Source of the DNA: JBEBGV01 sp040081265
Lineage (GTDB): Bacteria > Acidobacteriota > Vicinamibacteria > Vicinamibacterales > UBA2999
Assembly: GCA_040081265.1 (NCBI GenBank)
Contig: JBEBGV010000026.1
Span: 1 to 61,378 of the forward strand
DNA: 61,378 nt
Direction: 5' to 3'
Positions 25,735-36,167 of this stretch are shown here, piece after piece. Both the position numbers and the translations under genes were made by a program. Position 1 is the stretch's first letter; every line of letters begins with the position of its first letter. The notes under the pieces are model-generated. The model was not told the DNA's origin, did not search any database, and was given only the letters and a program-made list of their open reading frames with translations.

Positions 25735-26167
25735 CCGCGCGCTTCACCATCACCATCTCCATGCCGCCCTCGGCGGCACGCTCGATGGTCAGCTCGTCCA
25801 TGAAGCTTCTGATCAGGAAGATGCCCCTGCCGCTCGACTTCAGCAGATTCTCGGGAGCCAGGGGATCAGGGAGCGTGGTCGGGTCGAAACCGGGGCCTTC
25901 GTCGCGGACGCGAATCCAGACGCCCTGGGTGCCATCGGTCAGAGGCGCCAGTTCCACATGGACACGTTTGTGGCGATCGTTGCCGTTGCCGTGTCGCATG
26001 GCGTTGACCACGGACTCACGCAGCGCCAGCCCCACCCAGTGCACCGCATCGTCATCGAGCCCCGCGCCCCGGGCAAATGCATCGCCGACCACCTGGACGA
26101 CATCAATCATGTCGAAGGCGCTGGGGACGTCGAGACGAACGGTGTGCCCGTTGATCATCGAAAGCAT
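25727..26167 (-). CDS. RsbW-like anti-sigma regulatory factor (HATPase)
   Basis: A 146-residue stand-alone GHKL ATPase. The N box is ALRESVVNAMRHGN (about 49-62), G1 is VRDEGPGFDP and G2 is SSGRGIFLIRSFMDE, the arrangement of RsbW/SpoIIAB-type serine kinases. Such proteins bind a sigma factor or phosphorylate an STAS-domain antagonist in partner-switching. No sigma factor or STAS gene is adjacent, so the partner lies elsewhere. An ATG at 26158 (MINGHTV) could be the real start instead of 26167. Confidence 0.9.
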   Translation of the reverse strand: MLSMINGHTVRLDVPSAFDMIDVVQVVGDAFARGAGLDDDAVHWVGLALRESVVNAMRHGNGNDRHKRVHVELAPLTDGTQGVWIRVRDEGPGFDPTTLPDPLAPENLLKSSGRGIFLIRSFMDELTIERAAEGGMEMVMVKRAGG

Positions 26168-26251
26168 CCGATTATAGAACGCGGTCTCAGTCGTTGTGCA
26201 ATCGGGATCGCTGAAGGCTGTCCGGGTTCACTGCCGCGGAAGTCGAAGGGA

Positions 26252-26257
26252 TATAGT
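26252..26257 (+). promoter_or_regulatory. Candidate -10 box of aroA, close to the start codon
   Basis: TATAGT is separated from the ATG at 26265 by 7 nt. The nearest -35-like element, TTCACT at 26227-26232, has a long 19-bp spacer. A GTGGGA just before the ATG could act as a ribosome site only if transcription starts further upstream. Confidence 0.4.
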
Positions 26258-26264
26258 TGTGGGA

Positions 26265-27569
26265 ATGGTGTCGACGTCAGTGACCGTTCAGCCGGCCAGG
26301 GCTGTGCGAGGCAGCGTTCGCCCTCCGGGCGACAAGTCCATCTCTCATCGGTACGCGATGCTGGCGGCAGTCGCGGACGGGCAGACCACGATCAACGGCT
26401 ACTCGACTGGAGGTGACTGCGCCTCGACACTCGCCTGCCTCAAGGGCCTTGGCGTCCGCGTGAACGAGCTGTCCCGCGACGACCGGGACGGCCTGCAGAT
26501 CCGGGTTCATGGCGTTGGCATTCATGGCCTGCAGGCGCCCACCCGCACGCTGGATGCCGGCAACTCAGGCAGCACCATGAGGATGCTTGCCGGCTTCCTC
26601 GCCGCCCAGCCTTTCGCCACGACAATCACCGGAGACGCCTCGCTCCGCCGACGGCCGATGCGGCGCGTCATCGACCCGCTCGAGCGGATGGGCGCGCGCG
26701 TGACCTCCCACGACGGACGTCCGCCGCTGACGATCGAGGGACGTCGCCCTCTGAAGGCGATTGATTTCCAGTCGGAGGTCGCCAGCGCGCAGGTCAAGAG
26801 CGCGGTCCTTTTTGCGGGGCTCTATGCCGACGGATTGACGCGCGTCACCGAACCGATGTCGACGCGCGACCACACCGAGCGTGCCCTGGAGGCATTCGGT
26901 GCCCAGGTCAAGCGAGCCGGGACGTCGGTGGCGATTCAGGGCGGGCAGCGCCTGCTCGGGGGCGTGCGTCGAGTCCCCGGCGACATGTCCTCGGCGGCCT
27001 TCTGGATGGTGGCCGCGGCGGCGCTCCCTGGCTCGGAGGTGCGCGTCGAGCAGGTCGGACTCAACCCGACGAGAACCGGCGTCATCGAAATCCTGCGTCG
27101 ACTGGGCGCCCGGATCGACATCGTGCGTGCCCCGGACACGGCCGACGAGCCGTTCGGCACCGTGACCGTTCGCCACGACCAGATGGTGCCCCTCGTGATC
27201 TCCCCGGAGGAAGTACCGGGCGTCATCGACGAGTTGCCGGTGCTGGCCGCGCTCGCCACCCACGGCGGCGATCTGCGCGTCAGCGGAGCGGCGGAGCTGC
27301 GCGTCAAGGAGAGCGACCGGATTTCGACCCTTGCTGACGGCTTGCGCAAGATGGGGGCGGAGATCGAAGAACGGGCCGACGGCTTTCACGTCCGGGGGGG
27401 CACGCCTCTGACCGGTGGCGAAGTGGATGCGCACAACGACCATCGCCTGGCCATGGCCTTTGCGATCGCCGCGCTGGGCGCAACCGGCCCCACCATCATC
27501 AACGACGCAGCGGCGGCCGCCGTGTCGTATCCCGAATTTTTCACCGTGCTCGACTCTCTGCGGGTGTGA
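26265..27569 (+). CDS. aroA: 3-phosphoshikimate 1-carboxyvinyltransferase (EPSP synthase)
   Basis: A 434-residue enzyme joining shikimate-3-phosphate with phosphoenolpyruvate, the sixth step of chorismate synthesis. Both signatures are clear: the N-terminal PGDKSISHRYAML with catalytic Lys, and DAGNSGSTMRMLAGF near residue 95. STRDHTERAL, PGDMSSAAFWM and RVKESDRI follow. ATG 26265 gives the usual N-terminus, while a longer frame adds residues without homology. It is directly coupled to aroK through a GTGA overlap. Confidence 0.97.
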   Translation: MVSTSVTVQPARAVRGSVRPPGDKSISHRYAMLAAVADGQTTINGYSTGGDCASTLACLKGLGVRVNELSRDDRDGLQIRVHGVGIHGLQAPTRTLDAGNSGSTMRMLAGFLAAQPFATTITGDASLRRRPMRRVIDPLERMGARVTSHDGRPPLTIEGRRPLKAIDFQSEVASAQVKSAVLFAGLYADGLTRVTEPMSTRDHTERALEAFGAQVKRAGTSVAIQGGQRLLGGVRRVPGDMSSAAFWMVAAAALPGSEVRVEQVGLNPTRTGVIEILRRLGARIDIVRAPDTADEPFGTVTVRHDQMVPLVISPEEVPGVIDELPVLAALATHGGDLRVSGAAELRVKESDRISTLADGLRKMGAEIEERADGFHVRGGTPLTGGEVDAHNDHRLAMAFAIAALGATGPTIINDAAAAAVSYPEFFTVLDSLRV

Positions 27570-28063
27570 CGGTCGACAAAATCTACCTGGTCGGGTTCAT
27601 GGGTGCTGGCAAGACGACCGTAGCCCGTGCGTTGGGGCGGCGGCTGGGCTGGCGCGTCGTGGACGTGGATGAACGCATCGAGCAGCGTGAGGGTCGGCGT
27701 GTGTCAGCTATCTTCTCGGCCAAAGGCGAACCCTACTTCCGCCAGGTCGAACGTCAGGTGCTGAGCGATCTGGTCCCGCTGCGCGACGCAATCGTGGCCA
27801 CCGGCGGCGGCACGTTTGTCGACCCGGATAACCGCGCGCTCATGCTGGCCGATGGCCGGGTCGCGTGGCTGGACGTTCCGCTCGACACGGTCATCAACCG
27901 TGTGCCACCGGACGGCCGGCGGCCTCTTGCGTCGGACCGCGAGCAGATGAAACAGTTATTCGAACGCCGGCAGATCGCCTACAGTCAGGCGCACGTGCGG
28001 GTCGATGCGTCACGGCCGACGCTCGAGGTGGTCGAACACCTCCTCGAGTGGGTCGGCTATTGA
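27566..28063 (+). CDS. aroK: Shikimate kinase
   Basis: A 165-residue P-loop kinase that phosphorylates shikimate, the step just before AroA. Walker A is GFMGAGKTT (residues 10-18). The shikimate-binding Asp and Arg lie in VDVDERIE and EPYFRQVERQVL, and the glycine-rich ATGGGTF lies near residue 76. The LID arginine region is PPDGRRPLAS. The start is GTG at 27566 inside the aroA stop region. Gene order is aroA then aroK, so enzyme order is reversed relative to the pathway. Confidence 0.96.
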   Translation: MTVDKIYLVGFMGAGKTTVARALGRRLGWRVVDVDERIEQREGRRVSAIFSAKGEPYFRQVERQVLSDLVPLRDAIVATGGGTFVDPDNRALMLADGRVAWLDVPLDTVINRVPPDGRRPLASDREQMKQLFERRQIAYSQAHVRVDASRPTLEVVEHLLEWVGY

Positions 28064-28076
28064 GGGTAGCAACTCG

Positions 28077-28811
28077 GTGAGATACCTGGTCATCAGCGAT
28101 ATCCACGCCAACCTCGAGGCCCTCGACGCCGTTCTCGCGTCAGCTCCGCCCCACGACCATGTCCTGATGCTCGGAGACCTGGTCGGATACGGCGCGGACC
28201 CCAATCTGACGATCGAACGAATCCGCGGCCTCGCTGCCGTCACCTCCATCCGGGGCAACCACGACAAAACGGGTGCAGGGCTCGACAGCACAGAAGGCTT
28301 CAACTATCTCGCCAAGCAGGCCATCAGCTGGACGGCCGGCGCACTCACGCCGGACAACCATCACTGGCTCGCCAGCCTGCCGCAGGGCCCGGTCCGCGTG
28401 GATGACGACGTCCAGATTTGCCACGGAGCGCCCTTCGACGAGGACGTCTACATCTTTGACGACCTGGACGCCATGCGCGCGCTGCGCTCGCTGGATACGC
28501 CGCTGTGCCTCTTCGGGCACACGCACGTCCCCGCGGCCTACGCGCTGACGCACGAACTCAGGCACCTCTGGCCGACCCGGGGCGGTGAGGGCACGATCAG
28601 TATGGCAAGCGGTTGTCGCTACCTGGTCAACTGCGGTGCCGTGGGACAGCCTCGGGACGGAGATCCCAGAGCGGCGTTCGGGCTGCTCGACACCACCTCA
28701 GGTCAGCTGGCCGTGCACCGTGTGGCCTACGACGTCGAGGCGGCCCAGGCCAAGATCATCGCGGCGGGCCTGCCGGACGTGCTCGCTCAGAGACTGGCTA
28801 TAGGAAGGTAG
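28077..28811 (+). CDS. Calcineurin-like metallophosphoesterase (YfcE/DUF2437-like)
   Basis: A 244-residue two-metal phosphoesterase. Metal-binding motifs appear in order: SDIHANLEAL at the N-terminus, GDLVGYGADP near residue 37, RGNHDKT near 61, CHGAP near 120 and FGHTHVP near 150. The late NCGAVGQPRDGDPRAAFGLLD block is typical of the subgroup acting on small phosphodiesters or phosphoproteins. The GTG at 28077 gives the family N-terminus MRYLVISDIHAN. It follows aroK by 13 bp. The substrate is not known. Confidence 0.9.
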   Translation: MRYLVISDIHANLEALDAVLASAPPHDHVLMLGDLVGYGADPNLTIERIRGLAAVTSIRGNHDKTGAGLDSTEGFNYLAKQAISWTAGALTPDNHHWLASLPQGPVRVDDDVQICHGAPFDEDVYIFDDLDAMRALRSLDTPLCLFGHTHVPAAYALTHELRHLWPTRGGEGTISMASGCRYLVNCGAVGQPRDGDPRAAFGLLDTTSGQLAVHRVAYDVEAAQAKIIAAGLPDVLAQRLAIGR

Positions 28812-28815
28812 GCGG

Positions 28816-28944
28816 TCACTTCGATCGCTTCCTGAGTTCCGCCGCGTAGGCATCGGCTGCCGCGCGCGAACCGAGGATCCAGCCCACGACAACCCCGACC
28901 AGCAGAATCCCAGGGATGTAGAGGAAGTGTGCAGCAGTCGGCAT
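28816..28944 (-). CDS. 42-residue single-pass membrane peptide at the end of the ccm operon
   Basis: A small gene below usual length cut-offs. It encodes 42 residues: a short start (MPTAAHF), one hydrophobic helix with glycines (IPGILLVGVVVGWILG), then a basic helical tail (ELRKRSK). It lies 6 bp after the CcmD-like gene on the same strand and has codon use like its neighbours. It is probably the last gene of the cytochrome c maturation operon and may be a small assembly factor; this is inference. Its stop is 4 bp from the convergent phosphoesterase stop. Confidence 0.65.
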   Translation of the reverse strand: MPTAAHFLYIPGILLVGVVVGWILGSRAAADAYAAELRKRSK

Positions 28945-28950
28945 CGTCGG

Positions 28951-29244
28951 CTAGGCTCGTTTGCCGCGTTTGATGTCCCCCTCGAGCCGCGACACCTGCT
29001 GCTGCACGCTCGCGAGACGACGGGCCACCGAGAACAGGTACACGAACAGGACCGCGACCACGAACACGTAGGCGCTGATGAGAAGCGGCGCCGCCGGCAG
29101 TTGATCCTGTGGCGGCAGCTGATCGATCGGCGTGAAGCCTTCCTGCTGCAGCGTGCCGCCGGACTGGGGCGCCTGGGCAAAGAGCACCGTGGCCTGGCCG
29201 AGGGCGAGCAGGATGATTCCAAGAAGTGCGGTCAGGCGTGTCAT
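28951..29244 (-). CDS. CcmD-like small membrane protein
   Basis: A 97-residue protein. A signal-like hydrophobic segment is at residues 3-24 and a second helix (PLLISAYVFVVAVLFVYLFSVAR, about 55-77) is followed by a basic coiled-coil-like tail (RRLASVQQQVSRLEGDIKRG). The helix-plus-basic-coil tail after ccmC is the hallmark of CcmD, which holds heme-loaded CcmE at the CcmABC complex. The extra N-terminal segment is longer than in proteobacterial CcmD (60-70 residues). It lies 4 bp after ccmC; I start it at the ATG at 29244. Confidence 0.75.
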   Translation of the reverse strand: MTRLTALLGIILLALGQATVLFAQAPQSGGTLQQEGFTPIDQLPPQDQLPAAPLLISAYVFVVAVLFVYLFSVARRLASVQQQVSRLEGDIKRGKRA

Positions 29245-29248
29245 AGGG

Positions 29249-29905
29249 TTACTCGTCGAGGGAAAGGTACAAGTCATCAAGCCGCGCGCGCTGCTCCTCG
29301 AGACGGATACGCAGGGACATCAGCAGCACGAACAGCAGGACGAAGGCGGTCACGCAGAACCACAGCGGCCCGCCCATCGAGAACGGCAGGGTCGGCACGA
29401 CGCTCGTGGCCGGATGAATCGTCCGCCAGTAGTTCACCGAGATGTAGATGAAGGGCACGTTGGCGGCACCGAAGAGCGCCAGTCCCGCCGCCAGCTTGTC
29501 GGACCCCGGGCCGCCGTATCGGCGCAGAAGCAGATACGCACACGACACGAGCCACCCCATCAGGCTTGCTGTCAGTCGCACATCCCACTGCCACCATACG
29601 CCCCAGGCCTTGCGCGCCCACAGCGGGCCCGTCACCAGGGCAATGAGGCCGAACAGGCACGTCAACTCGGCGGCCGCCCACGCCACCCGATCCTGACGAG
29701 GCGCGCCGGAAATCAGAAAGCGCACGCTGGCAACGCCACACACCACGGCCGCGATGAGGAAGAGCCACGCCGCAGGCATGTGGTAGTAGAAAATTTTCTG
29801 AACCAGCCCCATCGTGGATTCATAGGGAGCGCTGGCGATGACGAAGGGCGAGAGCGCGAACATCAGCGCGCAGAGACCGGCAACGGGATAGAACCACTTG
29901 GCCAT
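29249..29905 (-). CDS. ccmC: Heme exporter subunit CcmC
   Basis: A 218-residue protein with six transmembrane helices. It carries the heme-handling WWxWD motif as GVWWQWDVRLT near residue 103, flanked by two conserved histidines (YYHMPAAW near residue 42 and RTIHPATS near 162). CcmC presents heme to CcmE in the periplasm. The start ATG lies 3 bp after the ccmB stop. The length (about 220-240 in the family) and motif order are normal. Confidence 0.96.
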   Translation of the reverse strand: MAKWFYPVAGLCALMFALSPFVIASAPYESTMGLVQKIFYYHMPAAWLFLIAAVVCGVASVRFLISGAPRQDRVAWAAAELTCLFGLIALVTGPLWARKAWGVWWQWDVRLTASLMGWLVSCAYLLLRRYGGPGSDKLAAGLALFGAANVPFIYISVNYWRTIHPATSVVPTLPFSMGGPLWFCVTAFVLLFVLLMSLRIRLEEQRARLDDLYLSLDE

Positions 29906-29908
29906 ATA

Positions 29909-30592
29909 TCAGTCCGTCATGAGCGGTTCGAACGTCCACAGCGCGAGCGTGACGAACACGACGTCGAACGTCAGCAGCAGTGCCACCCAGAACCTGACGA
30001 CATCGAATTCGACTTCCGGCTGCAGCAATGCCGCGGTGGCACGAACCCCGGCAATGATGACTGGAACGGTGATCGGATACAACAGCACCGGCAGCAGTAC
30101 GTCACGGCTGCGAAGCCGGACGAGCATCGCGGCGAACAACGTGCCGACCGACGAGAACCCCAGCGTGCCGCTCACCAGGACCACGCCCAGCCATATCGGG
30201 TGGGCGAACAACGGCGCCTGGAACAGGAAGGCCACGAGCGGGACCAGGATGAGTTCGGTCCCCACCAGCATCGCGACGATGCCCAGGAGCTTCCCGACGT
30301 AAATAGCCGGACGCGGCGCCGGCGCCAGGAGCAGCGCCCGGAGGGTTTCTGCCTGCCGCTCCCGTTCAAACGTCCGCCCGAGGGCAAGGGTGCCGGCAAA
30401 GGACACGGCAATCCACAGAATCCCGGCTGCGCCATCCTCCGGCGCCTGCCCTTCCTTGACCAGCGCGAAGGCGAACACCATCACCGCCGACACGGCAAAG
30501 AACAGGGTCGTCAGGGCGATCTCGAGGCTGCGCACTTCCACCGTCAAGTCCTTGCGCAGCACCAGCCACGCCGCCCTCAGGAAGGGTCTCAC
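29909..30592 (-). CDS. ccmB: Heme exporter subunit CcmB
   Basis: A 227-residue integral membrane protein with six hydrophobic helices, forming with CcmA the ABC transporter that releases holo-CcmE. Family features include the N-terminal AAWLVLRKDLTVEVRS, the GILWIAVSFAGTLALGRTFERER segment and LLPVLLYPITVPVII. It overlaps the ccmA stop by 4 bp (ATGA type). Confidence 0.94.
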   Translation of the reverse strand: MRPFLRAAWLVLRKDLTVEVRSLEIALTTLFFAVSAVMVFAFALVKEGQAPEDGAAGILWIAVSFAGTLALGRTFERERQAETLRALLLAPAPRPAIYVGKLLGIVAMLVGTELILVPLVAFLFQAPLFAHPIWLGVVLVSGTLGFSSVGTLFAAMLVRLRSRDVLLPVLLYPITVPVIIAGVRATAALLQPEVEFDVVRFWVALLLTFDVVFVTLALWTFEPLMTD

Positions 30593-31341
30593 GACGCGCC
30601 CCGCGTCATGATGCTTCGATAGGTGTCACGCAATCCTTCGGTGCGCTCCCGGGCCTCGGCCACGCGCCCGTCTCTCAGGAAGAGCGCTCGATCCAGCAGG
30701 CCTTCGGCCAGGTCGAGATCGTGCGTGGCCAGGAGGACGATGGCGCCGGCATCGCGGAGACCCCGAAGACGCGTCACCAGCACGCTTGTCGAAGAGTCGT
30801 CGAGGCCCGTGAACGGTTCGTCGAGGAGCACCAGGCGGGGTTTGTGGATCAGCGCGCGCTCGAGCGCAACGCGCTGGCGCATTCCACGCGAAAAACTGCT
30901 GACCGGATCGTCGGCGCGGTCGGCAAGCCCGGCCTGCTCGAGCGCCATGAGCGCAGCGCCTTCGGGATCCGCAACGCTGGCAAGAGCGGCAAAGAAAGCA
31001 AGATTTTCACGAGCGGTGAGTTCGGGATACAGAAAAAGGTCGTGTCCGAGTACGCCAATGGCGGCGCGAAGCGCCGGCCGTCGCGCGTCGAGATCAAAAG
31101 CGCCGTAGCGCACCCGGCCGGAGGTCGGTTTCAGGAGCGTGGCCAGCACGGCGAGCATCGTGGACTTGCCCGCACCGTTGGGACCGAGCAGCCCGAGGAT
31201 CGTGCCCTGCGCCACGTCGAAGGTGATGTGCGACAGCGCGCGTCGCCGTCCGAAGTGTCGCGACACATCGTCGACGACAAGACGATCAAAGTCGATGTTG
31301 CCGGAGGAGGGGGTAGGCCCCGACTGCGCTCGAGGACTCAA
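30589..31341 (-). CDS. ccmA: Heme exporter ATP-binding subunit CcmA
   Basis: A 250-residue ABC ATPase. Walker A is GPNGAGKST near residue 55, the signature sequence is SFSRGMRQRV (Ser-Arg-Gly in place of the usual SGGQ) and Walker B is LVLLDEP. The switch His is in LLATHDLD. CcmA-type signature variation and gene order (A-B-C) support the assignment over a generic ABC ATPase. It begins at TTG 31341, overlapping the previous stop in a TTGA, so translation is probably coupled. Confidence 0.93.
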   Translation of the reverse strand: MSPRAQSGPTPSSGNIDFDRLVVDDVSRHFGRRRALSHITFDVAQGTILGLLGPNGAGKSTMLAVLATLLKPTSGRVRYGAFDLDARRPALRAAIGVLGHDLFLYPELTARENLAFFAALASVADPEGAALMALEQAGLADRADDPVSSFSRGMRQRVALERALIHKPRLVLLDEPFTGLDDSSTSVLVTRLRGLRDAGAIVLLATHDLDLAEGLLDRALFLRDGRVAEARERTEGLRDTYRSIMTRGAS

Positions 31342-32609
31342 GCGGCGACGCCCTCGCCGCCTCCCTCCGGACCCGCGCCAGCCTGATCAAGCTCGCCATA
31401 AATCTGCTCGAGTTCGGCGACCACTCGAACACGCCGGGCGGAGTCCTTGGCCGACTCCTGGCCAGAGCGCTTGCGCTGTTCGAGATGGGCCAGGTCCCCG
31501 AGCAGAGTGTCGCGTCTGGCAATGAGGCGCCGCCTCGCTTCCTTCGAATCGGGGCGGCCGACGAAGGCCAGCCAAACGCCACCAGCGATCACGAGCCCGG
31601 CCAGGGTCAGCGCCGTGTACCGGGGAACCGTGCTATGCGCGGGCAACCCGGACAGGCTCACGGCCAGGGTCGTGCCCGCTCCGAGTGCCGGGCCGCTTCC
31701 GAGGATGAAGGTGGACCCGCTCTCGCTCGTGACGTCACCGGTGCTCTGAAACTGGGCCGACGTCATCGACACGCTGCCGACGCGTTGCAGCGCGACGGTG
31801 ACCTGCTCGAGCGCGACGGGCAAGGTCTGGCGGAACTGATACTCGGGTCCGGTGTTGCGAAGCGTGTATCCGAACTGCACCGACGTGACGCCGGGCGGGA
31901 AAGGTCCGGTGACGGTGACGCGATCGCCGGCGATCGTCGCCTGCTGCGATGAGCCTTCGAGCGCGGCAGCGCTCGCGGCACCCTGCGGCAGATCGATCAC
32001 AAGTGGCCCGCCGATGTCGACGCGGGTGGACGCGTTGTTCAGGACTTCGAGCAGATAGAACACCTGGAGTGTGTCGTCCTGGAACTCCATCAGGATGCGG
32101 GAGTTTCCACTCAGCACCACGGTCCCCTTCGCCGCAGGCTCGGCCAGTGCCTTCGCTTCCTCCGCGCTGCGGCGCTCTGCGGCGGCGGCCACTCCAGAGA
32201 CGAGGATGACGCGAAGGCCGCCGTTCGAAGGCACGGTGAAGGGTTCTGACGTGAGCTGCTCGCCATCGACTGTGACGGTCGCGCGCCCCTCCTGGCCTTG
32301 CGGCAGGTCCGCGAACTCGGCGCGTCCCTCGCCATCGGTCGCTGCCGTGCGCGTCACGCCACCCGCGGTGACGCTCACCTGCTGGCCCGGCACATTGTTC
32401 CCCACCGACTCCCGAAAGACTCGCACGGTGACTGTGCCGTTGGGCAGCTCACCCGCCGGCAGCGCCTTGCCGTTCATGATCGAGGGATCCGGCATACCTG
32501 CCTGTGCGAGCACGCCTGCGGGCATGGCCGCCAGGATCAGAATCGCTGCCCACCAGCTAATCAGGCGTAAATGGGGTCTGACCCCATTTTGCAAAACCGT
32601 GAAGATCAT
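31338..32609 (-). CDS. Unassigned secreted/membrane protein within the ccm operon
   Basis: A 423-residue protein of unknown function. It has a signal-like segment (about 15-36, ending VLAQ), then a beta-rich domain like carboxypeptidase-regulatory or Ig folds (TVTVRVFRESVGNNVPGQQVSVTAGG, about 55-125). Another beta region (about 165-310), a single transmembrane helix (about 330-350) and a basic coiled-coil tail facing the cytoplasm (about 358-412) follow. It is locked into the operon by 4-bp overlaps at both ends (ATGA and TTGA). Residues 7-14 are encoded by a palindromic repeat. The position suggests a role in cytochrome c or heme handling, but no motif proves it. Confidence 0.75.
   Translation of the reverse strand: MIFTVLQNGVRPHLRLISWWAAILILAAMPAGVLAQAGMPDPSIMNGKALPAGELPNGTVTVRVFRESVGNNVPGQQVSVTAGGVTRTAATDGEGRAEFADLPQGQEGRATVTVDGEQLTSEPFTVPSNGGLRVILVSGVAAAAERRSAEEAKALAEPAAKGTVVLSGNSRILMEFQDDTLQVFYLLEVLNNASTRVDIGGPLVIDLPQGAASAAALEGSSQQATIAGDRVTVTGPFPPGVTSVQFGYTLRNTGPEYQFRQTLPVALEQVTVALQRVGSVSMTSAQFQSTGDVTSESGSTFILGSGPALGAGTTLAVSLSGLPAHSTVPRYTALTLAGLVIAGGVWLAFVGRPDSKEARRRLIARRDTLLGDLAHLEQRKRSGQESAKDSARRVRVVAELEQIYGELDQAGAGPEGGGEGVAA
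32569..32589. repeat. REP-like palindrome inside a coding region
   Basis: Two 10-bp arms, AAATGGGGTC and GACCCCATTT, flank a single T. The same type of palindrome is common as a dispersed repeat in many bacterial genomes. Here it lies in frame near the 5' end of the 423-residue ccm-operon protein. Confidence 0.7.
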
Positions 32610-33149
32610 TCGGTGGTTTCCAGACTGCTGCCGCAGCGCTTGCAGAATCGGGCGTCGGCATCGCTCCTGGCACCGCAGTGGCGACAGGCGACGACGGGAG
32701 GCGCAGTGTCTGGCGCAGAGGATCCGATCCGCCTGGCCATCTCGGACTCGATCGCCGAACGGTAGCCGGTACCGGCATCGAGTTGTCCAAGAATGCGTGC
32801 TGCACGTGAGCGCAGCCGTGCGCTCATCTCCGAGGAGTCTTTCTCAGAGACCTTCCCCATCGCCCGGTCGAACTCGAGTTCCTTGAGCGACCGCAGGACG
32901 AGCGCCTTCTCACGCTCGAGGGCGGCGCGGGTGCGCCCACCAAGAAATGACACGGAGACGTGTCCCTGATTGCCCGACAGGGGCGCGAACGTCCGCCAGG
33001 CCGCGAGCCCGACCGCCGCCGCGCCGAAAATGGTCAGGCTGAGGAGGATGATGCCGGCCGGGGTGTGTCCCGTCGAAAGGAACACCACGATGGTCGCGCC
33101 GATGAGACCTGCCAGGGTGAAGAGCTGCCAGGGCTGGAGAGCGTCTGAC

Positions 33150-33172
<23 letters not shown>
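32606..33172 (-). CDS. CcmI-like membrane protein with C-terminal zinc ribbon
   Basis: A 188-residue protein with two transmembrane helices (about 18-36 and 42-62). A cytoplasmic helical stretch (TRAALEREKALVLRSLKELEFDRAMGKVSEKD) is very like the coiled segment of CcmI-type proteins. The C-terminal treble-clef zinc ribbon is CRHCG ... CKRCG (about 160-182). CcmI proteins hold apocytochrome for CcmFH. The ribbon is not part of classical CcmI. ATG 33172 overlaps the ccmF-ccmH 3' end by 23 bp. Confidence 0.75.
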
Positions 33173-35608
<2,436 letters not shown>

Positions 35609-35609
<1 letters not shown>

Positions 35610-36031
35610 TATTCCGCTCCCGGTGTTCCGAGCTTGCCTTCAGGTTCGTACTTGGACGGACACTTGGCCATGACTCCGTCCTTGTCCACGTGGAACGAGC
35701 CGTCCTGCCGAAGTTCGCCCTTCAGCACGACCTCCGCATCGTCTTTGAAGGTGTCCGGCACGATGCCGGTGTAATACGCGCGCACCACTTTGCCGTTCTG
35801 ATGGACGTCGAAGCGGTACTCGAGTGAATCGCTTCTGCGGCCAATCGACTTGGCCACGACGAAGCCATGAAGCTGGAGACGCTTGCCCTGCCATTCGGCC
35901 GGGTTGGCCATGACCTCATCCACATGCTTGTAGTACTCGGTGCCCTCGCTCAGACTCGAATACATCAGTCCACCAAACGCGAGGACAAGCACCAGACTCG
36001 TGATACCGATTTTTGTGGCTTTGTGGCTCAT
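35609..36031 (-). CDS. ccmE: Periplasmic heme chaperone CcmE, cysteine (CxxxY) type
   Basis: A 140-residue protein with an N-terminal anchor helix (8-27) and the OB-like fold of CcmE (KRLQLHGFVVAKSI, YRFDV). In enterobacterial CcmE a conserved His near the end binds heme covalently in a HxxxY motif. Here the motif is Cys124-P-S-K-Tyr128. The CxxxY version is known from some deltaproteobacteria and archaea, where Cys binds heme. It is the first gene of the operon; the ATG at 36031 is preceded by a GAGGAAG about a dozen bases upstream. Confidence 0.93.
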
Positions 36032-36167
36032 AGATAAGGACTTCCTCGCCCTGACCGCATCTCAGGATAGCCGGGCTGCGACCCGCGGTCAATGAGCTTG
36101 GACGCCGGTGATTCAGGGCAGGATTCAGCCGCTGAGGCGGCTCGACGGGCAGGCGCGTGCCGGACCT

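Noticed and set aside
25727..26167. A complete partner-switching stress module around the RsbW-like gene
   Set aside because: No STAS antagonist, PP2C phosphatase or sigma factor gene is adjacent; only an IMPase overlaps it.
29132..30622. A 496-codon plus-strand open frame
   Set aside because: It is antisense to ccmC and ccmB, whose motifs are unmistakable on the other strand.
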